A stretch of DNA of 64,000 nucleotides from M0108 sp963841065 (lineage in GTDB: Bacteria > Pseudomonadota > Gammaproteobacteria > Chromatiales > Chromatiaceae), in assembly GCA_963841065.1 (NCBI GenBank), contig CAWJBI010000031.1, positions 62,001-126,000 on the forward strand. The letters run 5' to 3'. Of the stretch, positions 48,483 to 57,262 are shown one piece after another. A program made the translations under genes and the position numbers. The notes beneath the pieces were generated by a model, which made no database searches, was not told the origin of the DNA, and saw only the letters and a list, made by a program, of their open reading frames with translations. Position 1 is the first letter of the stretch. Each line of letters begins with the position of its first letter.

Positions 48483-50025
48483 TCAGTCGCGGCCGAGGGA
48501 CTGGCGCAGGGCCTGGTAGGCATCAAAACCGCCGGCCGGCGGGGGTGGCGGCGTCCGGGGCTGGTCCGGCGGTAGCGGGGGTGGCCCCCGCCTCTTATCT
48601 TCCTCGTCCGGGTATTCCTCGTCCTCGACGATGCCAAGGGATTTAGCCGGATGTCGCGCAGACTGGCCAGGATATCGACCACGGTATCCACCGAACGCAG
48701 GGGTTTTTCATCCCGGGCCAGTCGGTTCGGGTTCGCTCAAGGGGGCCAGGCGCTCCAGGAAGTCGATGCACCTCCAGCATGGGCGACCCCTTGAAGAACT
48801 GGGCCGGCGGCACGTCCATCCAGAGGCGGTCGGCATAGGTATATTGCTCATAGGGGGTGTCGCCGATGCCGTCGCCGTCGCGGTCGAAGCCCTCGTAGTC
48901 GTCCCAGTAGTTGCCTTCCCAGGTGTTGAGGCTGGCGCCCTTGCCCGCCCCCCATCGAGCACGACTTGCGTGATGTTGCCCTCGAAGCGGTTGCCGATGA
49001 AGACGTTGCCGTCGCCAGTCGGGCAGCCAGCGGACGGCCACCCCGTTGAAGGCGATAAGGTTATTGGGAAGCGGTTGGTGGTGCCAGGCTGATAGGGCGA
49101 GAGGTCGAGGTAGATGCCGATGGCGCAGGAGAGCACCTTGTTGCCGCTGATGTCCACGTCGGAGGTCTCTTTGAAGCCGATACCGACCCCGGTGGGCCCC
49201 GAGGCGTTGATGATGGTGTTGTTACGCAGGATTATGCCGTCGCTGTACATGAGGAAGATGCCTACGCGTATTGTTTTCGTAGTGGTTGTCCTCGACCCGG
49301 TTGACGTGGGAATACATGAAGTGCAGGGAATAGCGGCCCCCGCGGGCGTCGTTGCGGGCGATGAGGTTGTCCTGGGAATACCAGACCACGGTGTCGCGGG
49401 AGTCGCGAATGATGTTATCCGTGGCCTGATTCTTATAGCTGTACCAGAAGCGAATGGCATCACCGCGGACACCCAGTTCCACGGGCTTGGATGAGATACG
49501 GTTGCGGCGGACGATGTTGTTGTTGGACTGCTGGAGATCGACGCCGAAGAGGCAGTTGTCGATCACATTGTCCTTGATGACGTTGAAGTTGCCGCGCACC
49601 TGAATACCGCTATCGATGTCGTTGTGGGAATCACCGGAGTTGGTCAGGCGCAGGTTCCGGAGGGTGGCACCGTCGGTCTTGAGGAGGATGAGGGTCCCCT
49701 TGCCGCCCCCATCGATGACCACCTGGTCGCGGCCATCGAGGGTCAGGGGCTTATCGATGACCAGGGGGCCGGCATAGGTGCCCGGTTCGGGTGTCAGCAC
49801 GTCTCCGGGCTTGGCCTCGTCAATCAGGGTCTGCAGCGAGACCAGGCCGGTCTGGGACTGGGTCTGATGTTGCGACTGGGCCGGGAGGAAGACCAGAGGC
49901 ATCGCCAGACCCGCCAGCAGGACCCAGAGGAGGGGGCCCTTGCGGGCGGCACGGACAACGATGGCTCCCGGGAGCCGCCCGACCAGAGGGACGGGTGACG
50001 CCCGGTCGGGGTCCTGGTGGCTCAC
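48483..50025 (-). CDS. nosD: NosD, periplasmic beta-helix protein for CuZ assembly (frameshifted)
   Basis: A GTG start at 50025 overlaps the nosB stop. After a hydrophobic export segment (LLWVLLAGLAMPLVFL) come the carbohydrate-binding/sugar-hydrolase (CASH) repeats of a right-handed beta helix: SLQTLIDEAKPGDVLTPEPG, SGIQVRGNFNVIKDNVIDNC, LQQSNNNIVRRNRISSKPVE, SLHFMYSHVNRVEDNHYENN, FLMYSDGIILRNNTIINASG and NTWEGNYWDDYEGFDRDGDG, the standard NosD ending. A proline-rich tail runs to the stop at 48483. Frames change near 49265, 49060, 48950 and 48760-48640. Confidence 0.85.
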
Positions 50026-51206
50026 CGGGCCTCCCGCAGCCCCTTGCGCCTCACCAAGGCGAGGACCGCGAGCACGGCCGATAACAGCACCATGAGGCCA
50101 AAGCCGAGGGCGGGGTAGGAATGGGTCGCGAACTGGGCCACCTTGCCGTCGCCAAAGACCGTGGGCATAAAGGGCTTGACGGTGAAGGCCCCCATGTCGC
50201 TCAGGGTATGGCCATACCACCAGAGCCAGGCCGCGTAATCGATGAGGAAGAAGAGCGGCAGGGCCAGGGGGGCCAGGATCAGGAACCAATAGAGCAGGCC
50301 GGAACTCTTGCGGGCGCCCCAGAGGAGCAGGAGCATGGCGCCCACCATGACCCAATAGAAGGCGTGGGTGGCGATCGCCATGCCCTTGACCATGGGACTG
50401 ATCAGCGCCGGGTCGTTGAAATAACGCCCGAGGCTGGTCTGGTAGTGCCAGAGCAGGGTCTGGATACCGCTGCCGGTCCACTCCTGGCGCTCCGCGGCGG
50501 GCAGGCGCTCCTGGGTCTTCTCGAAGCGGGATTCCAGGCTGTCGATCAGATTTTCCTTGTCCACGGCCGGCTTCCTGTCCTCGGCCTTGGGCGGGGGGCT
50601 GGCGGCTGGGGCCTCGGCGAGTTCCGCCTTGAGTCGCGCCAGCAGGGCATCGGCGGCGGTGACCTTGGGCGCCTCCTTCTCGATGCCGCCTTCCTGGTCC
50701 AGGGCCGTGACCATGGCGGTCAGATAGCCGCTGTTCTGGTATTCAAGCCCGTCCTCGCCGTACATGGTCAGGGTCATCCAGCCCAGGATGGCCGCGAAGC
50801 CCACCCCCATGACGACCAGTCTTAGCCCGGTTTTGGGGATGACGAAGCCCAGGATCATGACCCCCAGCAGGCTGATGATGAAGGGCGAGAAGGCCCGCTC
50901 GACCACGCCGCCGGCGGCGATGGGGTACATGCCGACATAGTGGTTGATGGTGTCCATCTCGTGGACGCAATCCAAGGCCTCGTCTTCGTGGATCTCCGCC
51001 TTCTCGATCTTCTGGCAGCCATTGAAGACGCCATTCATGTGGAAGTGGATACGAACCCCGTCGGGGAAGGACTCGGGCGGGTAATTGGGTGCCGTCAGGG
51101 ATACCCACCAGATCGGCGAGAAGTAGATGGCCGCCAGGAGCCCGATGGCCAGGAGGGCGAGAAGACCGGCTAACAGGCCCCGCGGGGTATACGTCTGCGC
51201 GTTCAT
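50022..51206 (-). CDS. nosB: NosB-like integral membrane protein of clade II nos clusters
   Basis: A 394-residue membrane protein with helices at residues about 10-32, 110-155 and four to five more after 290. The periplasmic N-terminal loop has NYPPESFPDGVRIHFHMNGV, CQKIEKAEIHEDEALDCVHE and MDTINHYVGMYPIA, a region rich in His, Cys and Met that could bind metal. A charged, Ala/Pro-rich loop covers residues 185-250. NosB occurs only with clade II (Wolinella-type) nosZ; its role is not established. It sits between nosC2 and nosD with a four-base overlap to nosD. Confidence 0.82.
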   Translation of the reverse strand: MNAQTYTPRGLLAGLLALLAIGLLAAIYFSPIWWVSLTAPNYPPESFPDGVRIHFHMNGVFNGCQKIEKAEIHEDEALDCVHEMDTINHYVGMYPIAAGGVVERAFSPFIISLLGVMILGFVIPKTGLRLVVMGVGFAAILGWMTLTMYGEDGLEYQNSGYLTAMVTALDQEGGIEKEAPKVTAADALLARLKAELAEAPAASPPPKAEDRKPAVDKENLIDSLESRFEKTQERLPAAERQEWTGSGIQTLLWHYQTSLGRYFNDPALISPMVKGMAIATHAFYWVMVGAMLLLLWGARKSSGLLYWFLILAPLALPLFFLIDYAAWLWWYGHTLSDMGAFTVKPFMPTVFGDGKVAQFATHSYPALGFGLMVLLSAVLAVLALVRRKGLREAR

Positions 51207-51355
51207 CAGGGTTACCGCTTAATGAGGATGAAGGCTGGATCGGTCACCGGGTCCCTCGGCGGACCGAATTTGGCCCCGTGACCTGGCTGTGCCGAGGCGG
51301 TCGGCGCCTGGGCAAAGGGGACGGCGGCTTCCCTGCCGCTTCTCGTCACGCCGCG

Positions 51356-52055
51356 CTACTCGAAGTCGGGATTCTTCCAATCGGCGGACTCCGCCAGGAG
51401 TTCCTTCGGCGGCTTGATTCGCGAGGTATAGTCGCTGACCGCCAGGACAGTCGCGATCGGTGAAGTTCTTGACCTGCTCGACCATGTCGGGATTGGCGTT
51501 GCGCCGCTTGCCGCCCTTGATCTCCTTGAACTGGCGGACGATGTAGTTGTAATGCTGGCCATGGACGCGGGGATAGTACTTGTCGTTGTTCCCCTCGCCA
51601 TTCTCGCCATGGCAACGCACGCAGTTCTCTTCGTAGAGCTTCTTGCCATGTTCCAGGTCATCGCCCGGACCCACGCCATTAGCGGGCGTCATGGGGAGTC
51701 CCGCCATGTAGGCCACGACGTCCGCCAGGGCCTGGGGGCCGCCGATCTGGGAGGGCAGGGCGAAGGGATACATGGTGGGGTTGTCGCGGTTTTGGGCGCG
51801 AATGTCCGCCAACTGCTTGATGATGACGTTGTGATGCTGGCCGGCGAGTTGCGGGAAGGTCCCGTCGTCCAGGCCCCAGCCCTCCGGCAGATGGCAGGCG
51901 GCGCAGACCTCATAGACGTCGCGCCCGTTCTCCGCGTTGCCCTTGAGGGTCAAGGCCTCGTCCTGCTCGCCACCGCCCTCGTTCCAGGCCAGCGCCGAGC
52001 CCGCCATGGCGGTCGCCAGGGTGGCGACGGCTAGCCGGATAGTAAAACTGCTCAT
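51356..52055 (-). CDS. NosC2-type dihaem cytochrome c (c4-like, one frameshift)
   Basis: Signal peptide MSSFTIRLAVATLATAMAGS (cleavage near ALAWNE). Two haem sites: EVCAACHLPEGWGLDD and NCVRCHGENGEGNN. LAGQHHNVIIKQLADI and VHGQHYNYIVRQFKEI are the matching c4-type helices. Near 51450 the frame changes; the other frame continues SDYTSRIKPPKELLAESADW and stops at 51356, giving about 233 residues, the expected size. If the shift is real the protein would run on with an unrelated tail to 51219. Likely donor to NosZ. Confidence 0.85.
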
Positions 52056-52168
52056 GATAAATCTCCGAAAGGTTGATCCAGGGCTGCCGGCCAGAGTGGC
52101 CGAAGTGACCGCGGCGGCGCGGTCCGCGCCCCTGTTGATCAGGCTAATTCCCGGGCGAGATCGCCACT

Positions 52169-52182
52169 TTGACCGAGGTCAA
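52169..52182 (-). promoter_or_regulatory. FNR/DNR-like box between nosC1 and nosC2
   Basis: TTGACCGAGGTCAA is a dyad with six-base half sites TTGACC/GGTCAA, the FNR/DNR pattern TTGAC-N4-GTCAA. Its centre is about 120 bases upstream of the nosC2 start, so it may drive an internal promoter for nosC2-B-D-G-H-F-L-Y. Confidence 0.55.
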
Positions 52183-52207
52183 GCCGTTACAAACCGAAAT
52201 ATTTGGG

Positions 52208-52534
52208 CTATTTACTGAGGGTGCCCAGCCAGTTGGCGATGGTCCGCATTTCTTCGTCCGTGACCAGGTGCATGACCGCCTTCATGGCCGCCGTCTGGCC
52301 GTTATTGCGGGCCCCGCTCTGGATATCCTTCATTTGATTGTAGGCGTAATCCGGATTCTGGCCAGCGAGCTTGGGGTAAACGGGCAGGATCGGGGAATTG
52401 GCGTCCTTGCCATGGCAAGCGACGCAGGTCTTCTTGGCATAGAGTTCCGGTCCGTCGAGGGCCTGGACACTGGTGATGACGCCGAGCCCAAGGGTGATGC
52501 CGAGGGCGGCGGAAAGGGCCTTGAGGGTTCGCAT
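52208..52534 (-). CDS. NosC1-type monohaem cytochrome c
   Basis: A 108-residue class I cytochrome c: signal peptide MRTLKALSAALGITLGLGVI (cleavage near VQALDGPE), haem site TCVACHGKDANSP, YPKLAGQNPDYAYNQMKDIQ, and the Met-ligand region AVMHLVTDEEMRTIANWL. It follows nosZ by 86 bases and is most likely co-transcribed. Small cytochromes beside clade II nosZ pass electrons from NosG/H to CuA. Confidence 0.92.
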   Translation of the reverse strand: MRTLKALSAALGITLGLGVITSVQALDGPELYAKKTCVACHGKDANSPILPVYPKLAGQNPDYAYNQMKDIQSGARNNGQTAAMKAVMHLVTDEEMRTIANWLGTLSK

Positions 52535-52620
52535 GATGGATGACCTCGTAATGCGCTAACTGGTCGATAAGGGGCGCACGGGTGCCTGGGGCTCCCGCGC
52601 GCCCTGGGAGGGCCTGGGTA

Positions 52621-54936
52621 TCAGGGCTTGGTGGGCTTGGCGCCACCCTGGTCGAGGAGGGCCTTGGCGCGCAGGCCGAGGTCCGCGGCCTTCACCTGAT
52701 ACTGCCACCACTGGTTGGCCCAGAGCATGGCGTTCTGCCAATCGGCCTTGGCGGCGGCATCCTCGGACTTCTTCTTGGCGTCCTGGGAGAAGCCAAGCTG
52801 GTCGGTGGCATCCTCAACCAGGGCGACCACGGTCGGGAAGTCCTTGAAGTTGCGGCCGGTGATGTAGGCGACCACCTGATCGATGACGGCCTGGGTCTCG
52901 TTGTTGGTCTTGACCTGGGTGTTATAGTCCGCTTGGGTATAGGCCGTGCCCTCGACCATCTTGGTCGCCGCCTCCTGATAGCCCTTGGGCTTGACCAGCA
53001 GGTAGCCCTGCATCTCCAGGTGCAGGGCCGAGCAGAACTCGGTGCAGTAATAGGGATAAACACCAGGCTTATCGGCCACGAAGGTCGTGGTTGATGTCTT
53101 GCCGGGCTCGATGGAGAGCTGGACATTCTGCCCGTACATGGCGAAGCCATGCACCTGGTCCTGGGCGCGCTCCAGGTTGGTCAGGGCGATGCTGACCGTA
53201 TCCCCCTCTACTGCCTCGATGATCTCCGGGGTGATGTGGGAGCGGATGACGGTGCCCTTCACCTGGGTGGTGCACTTGCCCGCGGCGTCGCAGTTACGCT
53301 CGGTGGTCTCGCGGCCGGCGCGGGTGGCGTTCGGGTGCTTCTGGTCGGTACGGCTATCGGTGCCGGACTTGTAGCGCACCTCCGGCTTCAGCTTGTCGGC
53401 GGCGATGGCCACGGCGTAGTGGGGCTCGCCCAGCGGCAGCGGCATGTCGTACAGGAGCTGCATCTTGTCGTTGCCGATGTCGATGAGCTGGTGGTTCTGG
53501 GGATGCAGGGGACCCACCGGCTGATGACGGTCGATGGAGAGCTTGTTCAGCGCCACCAGATACTTGCCATCCGGCTCCACCGAATCGCCCTCCATGGTCA
53601 TGAGGTGGCCGATGTTGTAGTGGATGGACAGCTTGTCCAGCACCTTGCCTTCGCAATAGTCGTACTTGGCGACCTGGGAATCGACGTAGAGGGAGGTGTA
53701 GGCGATGCAGGGCTTGGCGTCGAACTGGGTGTGCAGGGGTCCCAGGCCCAGGTTGACCTGATGCTGGAGGACATCCTGCATGGCGATGATGGGCACGCCG
53801 TAGGGGTCCTTGCCCTCGAACTTGCCATCGGCGATGGCCTTCTGGATTTTCTCGAAGCTATAGACCGAGACGTGGCTATCAAGCTTGCCGGAAACGATCA
53901 TAAATTTGCCGTCCGGGGTCACGTCCACGCCATGAGGGCTCTTAGGCTCGGGGATCAGATAGAGGAGGCCCTCGGCGATGGCCTGCTCCATGGGGATGTA
54001 GTAATAGCCCTTTTCTTTCTTGACCTTGCCGGCCTTGACCAGCTCCTCGGCCTTCTTCCAGTTGGTCACGTGCAGGTAGTCGGTGTCCTTGGAGGAGCAG
54101 CCGGCCTCGAAGGGCGGGCGACCGCGCTCGATGCCGCCCACGTAGCGCTCGGAGCAGAAGGAGTTGGTGAAGCCCCAGCCGTAGCTGGGTCCCTTGCCGG
54201 CGTCGGAAAGGTCCTGGCTGTAGGGCCCTAACTCAAAGGTGAAGGAGTTTTCGGGCTCGATGCGGCCCTTCTCCTTGTTGAATTTCCAGTAGGTCAGGCC
54301 GCCGCGGTATTTGTCATTGAATTCCTCCAAGGGGACGAAGCCATCATCGAGGAGGGGCGCGGCGTACTGGACGGCCTCCATGACATATTCGGTGTTGGGG
54401 GTCACGAAGGCGCCGCCATGGGCGGACTTGAAGAAGGGGTTGACGACGATCTGCTTGGTCTCGAAGTCGTGCAGATCGATGACCGCGATGCGCGGATTGG
54501 ACTTGTCGTTGATGAAGAGCCAGCGTCCGTCGTAGGCGCCCTCGGTCTCCGAGATAGCAGGGTGGTGGGTGTCGCCATAGACCATATCCTTGCCCCGGAT
54601 GCGGCCCTGGGCCAGGACCGCCTTGGACTCATCGTCGAAGCCATAGCCCTGCCAGGGTTCCGGGGTGAAGACGCCGATGTACTTGAGCAGTCGCATTGAG
54701 GGGATGCCATAGACGATGACCTGACCGGACTGGCCACCGGAACTGAAGACCACGTATTCGTCGCGGCCTCCGCTGGGGACATAGGTCTTGGCCGCCGCCA
54801 GCAGGTCCTTCTCGCTCAGACCGCGGCGTTGCATGGTGTCCTGCAGGGTCTCGGCGGACCAGGCCGCCGAGGTCGCACTCATCGTCAGGACCGCCCCGAC
54901 CGCGACGGATAAACCGCGCCTGGAAAATTTGTTCAT
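52621..54936 (-). CDS. nosZ: Nitrous oxide reductase NosZ, clade II
   Basis: NosZ reduces N2O to N2 in the periplasm. The 771-residue product has a signal peptide with MNKFSRRGLSVAVGAVL. The CuZ region starts VYGDTHHPAISETEGAYDGR (His124, His125), the clade II form of this motif; the propeller continues through PKSPHGVDVTPDGKFMIVSG and HYNIGHLMTMEGDSVEPDGK. The CuA domain has His596 (DQVHGFAM) and YYCTEFCSALHLEM with Cys631, Cys635, His639 and Met642. After CuA come about 120 extra residues, helical and charged (VIDQVVAYITGRNFKDF, AMLWANQWWQYQVKAADLGL), without any CxxCH, where Wolinella NosZ carries a haem c domain. First gene of the operon. Confidence 0.97.
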   Translation of the reverse strand: MNKFSRRGLSVAVGAVLTMSATSAAWSAETLQDTMQRRGLSEKDLLAAAKTYVPSGGRDEYVVFSSGGQSGQVIVYGIPSMRLLKYIGVFTPEPWQGYGFDDESKAVLAQGRIRGKDMVYGDTHHPAISETEGAYDGRWLFINDKSNPRIAVIDLHDFETKQIVVNPFFKSAHGGAFVTPNTEYVMEAVQYAAPLLDDGFVPLEEFNDKYRGGLTYWKFNKEKGRIEPENSFTFELGPYSQDLSDAGKGPSYGWGFTNSFCSERYVGGIERGRPPFEAGCSSKDTDYLHVTNWKKAEELVKAGKVKKEKGYYYIPMEQAIAEGLLYLIPEPKSPHGVDVTPDGKFMIVSGKLDSHVSVYSFEKIQKAIADGKFEGKDPYGVPIIAMQDVLQHQVNLGLGPLHTQFDAKPCIAYTSLYVDSQVAKYDYCEGKVLDKLSIHYNIGHLMTMEGDSVEPDGKYLVALNKLSIDRHQPVGPLHPQNHQLIDIGNDKMQLLYDMPLPLGEPHYAVAIAADKLKPEVRYKSGTDSRTDQKHPNATRAGRETTERNCDAAGKCTTQVKGTVIRSHITPEIIEAVEGDTVSIALTNLERAQDQVHGFAMYGQNVQLSIEPGKTSTTTFVADKPGVYPYYCTEFCSALHLEMQGYLLVKPKGYQEAATKMVEGTAYTQADYNTQVKTNNETQAVIDQVVAYITGRNFKDFPTVVALVEDATDQLGFSQDAKKKSEDAAAKADWQNAMLWANQWWQYQVKAADLGLRAKALLDQGGAKPTKP

Positions 54937-55030
54937 CGAACCGCCCTCTTACTCTGGCAATTTAAGGAAACACCACGGGACTTGCGGCCCGCGACACCCC
55001 AAAACCCTATCCCCGCGGGCCGCTTGAGCC

Positions 55031-55044
55031 TTGATGCAAGTCAA
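55031..55044 (-). promoter_or_regulatory. FNR/DNR-like box upstream of nosZ
   Basis: TTGATGCAAGTCAA fits TTGAT-N4-ATCAA with a single mismatch. Its centre is about 101 bases upstream of the nosZ start, compatible with activation from -41.5 and a leader of about 60 bases. Confidence 0.6.
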
Positions 55045-55058
55045 ATCACAAGGAGAGG

Positions 55059-55074
55059 TGTGTCATATGACACA
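55059..55074. promoter_or_regulatory. Perfect 16-base palindrome, CRP-like operator candidate
   Basis: TGTGTCATATGACACA is perfectly self-complementary and has the TGTG-N8-CACA half-site layout of CRP sites. It lies 14 bases beyond the FNR-like box, in the 281-base gap between nosZ and the serine hydrolase, so it could serve either promoter. The remainder of this gap holds nothing else I can identify. Confidence 0.5.
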
Positions 55075-55217
55075 GATTAAGACCCAAACCGGGCGCCGGG
55101 CGATGCTTTGCTAGTATTAGTTGATCACAGCCTCTTTTTCTTACCACCTTGCCGTGCTGTCATAGACCCAACCCCCCTAAGCCCCGCCGAACACGTCACC
55201 CTGGAGTTTTTCCTGCC

Positions 55218-57053
55218 ATGCCTTCCCGCCCCGATCCCACTGGCGAGGGCTTGCCCCTCAACCGCCGTGATTTTTTGCGACTGACGGGCCTGGGCAGTCT
55301 GGGCCTGCTCGTCCCGGGCCTGCTGACCGGTTGCGGCGACGACGCTGTGGGGGTTATTGGCTCGCCGAGCTATGCCGCTACTATGACGCGATCACGATTC
55401 GGCAGTTGCTCAGCCATGCCTCGGGCCTCCCGGGTACCAATTTCGTCAACATTTTTGCCCAGGCCCCCCAGCCGGATTACGCGGAGCGGACCCAGAACGA
55501 GCTGGCTGATCAACGCCTCAAACACGCGCCGGGCGAGATGGCCGTTTATTGCAACGACGGCTTCACCCTGATCGAAAACCTGGTGGCGGCCGTCACGGGC
55601 CAAAGCTATGCCCAATTCGTGACCACCGAAATCCTGGTCCCGGCGGGCATGACCCAGAGCGCCTACCCCCGAAAACCCTTCCCGGCGGGCACCTTCGCCC
55701 CGGCCTTCGCGGACGATACCCCGCTGCCGCAGGAATTCACCAACGGCTTCGCCACCGGCGGTCTCTATGCCACGCCCTCGGACATGGGCCGGCTGGCCAG
55801 GCTCTTGCTGCAGGGTGGCATCCTCGAGGGCCGGCGTATCCTGTCCGCCACCTCCGTGGCGGAAATGGCCCGCGATCAGACCCCGACCCTCGGCTTCAAT
55901 CCCATCCCTTCCTTCCAATGGGGCCTGGGCTGGGATGACGTATCCCAAAAGGGCCTGGCCGCCGTGGGGATCAAGGCCTGGACCAAGAATGGCGGGACCC
56001 TCTTCTATGGCAGTCAGTTCTTCGTCCTGCCCGAGGCGCGCTTGGGGCTGGCCATGAGTGGCACCACTCTGACTTATGGCAGCGGCAAGCTGGCGGAACG
56101 CATCCTCCTGAATGCCCTGGTCGAGTCGGGCCGTCTGGCGGCCATGCCGGTGGCCCTGCCGGCCACCCCCGCGCCCGAGGCCGCCGTCGACGACGCGACC
56201 CTGGCGGCCATGGCGGGCTACTTTGCCCAGCACGAGGCCGTGCTCCGGGTGGAGGTCCAGCCCGATCGCGCCTTGACCCTGTCCACCTTTGACTCGGGGA
56301 CCTGGACCGAGACGGCCAGGGACCTCAAGTACCGGACCGACGCCACCTTTTCCAGCGACAGCAAGCCGCTCTATGCCTACCGGCCCTTAAAGGCGGAACT
56401 CGGCGATTACCATGTCGTGCGCATTCCCTGGGGCTATGAACACTGCCTTCTGGAACTGCCCTACTCCCAGCGGGTGCCGCCCCGGGGCGCCCGCACCCCG
56501 GACTGGGAACGGCGCCTGGGCCGCCAATGGTTGCAGGTCAACGACGGCGCCGCTTCCTGGACCTTGCGCCTGGGGCAGCCCCGGCTCAGGCTGGATGAGG
56601 TTCCCGAGCTTCCGGGCTACGTCGGCGTGACCTACATGGGCACCCAACTCCTGGATGCCAGCCAGGACGGCCAGCGTGCCCGGATGTGGATGATGATCCC
56701 CCTCAACAATGGTCGCGATCTTGCCGATCTGGTCATCGTGGACCGGGAAGGCGAGGAATGGGTCCGCTTCGGCAGTGGCCTCTTCCGGCCGCTGGAAGGC
56801 GTGCCGGTGCTGGAGGTCGGAGGCGCCACCCTGACCGTCGAGGTGGCGGGTGAGGCCCAGTGGTTACAAGTCCCGGCCCGTGGGACCCTGACCATCCGCA
56901 ATGCCGCCACCTGGCTGCTTTACGATGGCGACTTCGTCTACCAGGCGGAAGGGCAAGGGGGCGGGTACCCCAGCGCTGCCCGATAGAGGCGACAAGGCCT
57001 GGTTGATGCTCCATGGCGCCCGTGGGGATCGCATCGAGGTGGATGTCGGCTAG
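55218..57053 (+). pseudogene. Serine hydrolase (class C beta-lactamase-like), internally deleted and frameshifted
   Basis: The start (ATG at 55218) encodes a twin-arginine lipoprotein signal (LNRRDFLRLTGLGSLG, then LTGCGDD). Directly after it the frame changes and the sequence jumps to YYDAITIRQLLSHASGLPG. The segment that normally lies between, carrying the catalytic SxxK serine and lysine, is missing (about 100 residues or more by comparison with the family). The rest is well preserved: VYCNDGFTLIENLVAAVTGQ (YxN motif), FATGGLYATPSDMGRLARLL, TKNGGTLFYGSQFF (KxG-type motif), then a beta-rich C-terminal domain. A second frame change near 56965 restores an end at 57053. Without SxxK it cannot work as a serine hydrolase. 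Confidence 0.75.
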
Positions 57054-57262
57054 CCTGGGGTAGGGAGCGACTCGCCTGCGCCCGTACGGAACGAGCGGAT
57101 TTGCTGATGTAAATGCCGACCATGCGGGTCGACCTTCAGGGCATCGTCTAATAAATATCCAGGCTCTGTGCCGAGATTGCCGCAAGGCCGGAAAGATGGA
57201 TACCGGGTACCCAAGAGGGGGATCAAGGGTTGTGACTCAGTGATGGACTGCTGGGTCTTGCC

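Noticed and set aside
51300..51350. Possible third copy of the palindromic element (GGGGACGGCGGC with TTCCCT and GCCGC)
   Set aside because: It lacks the 52-base core layout, the ACGCCGT motif, both TCCC hairpins and the long perfect outer arms; it is probably chance in a GC-rich stretch.
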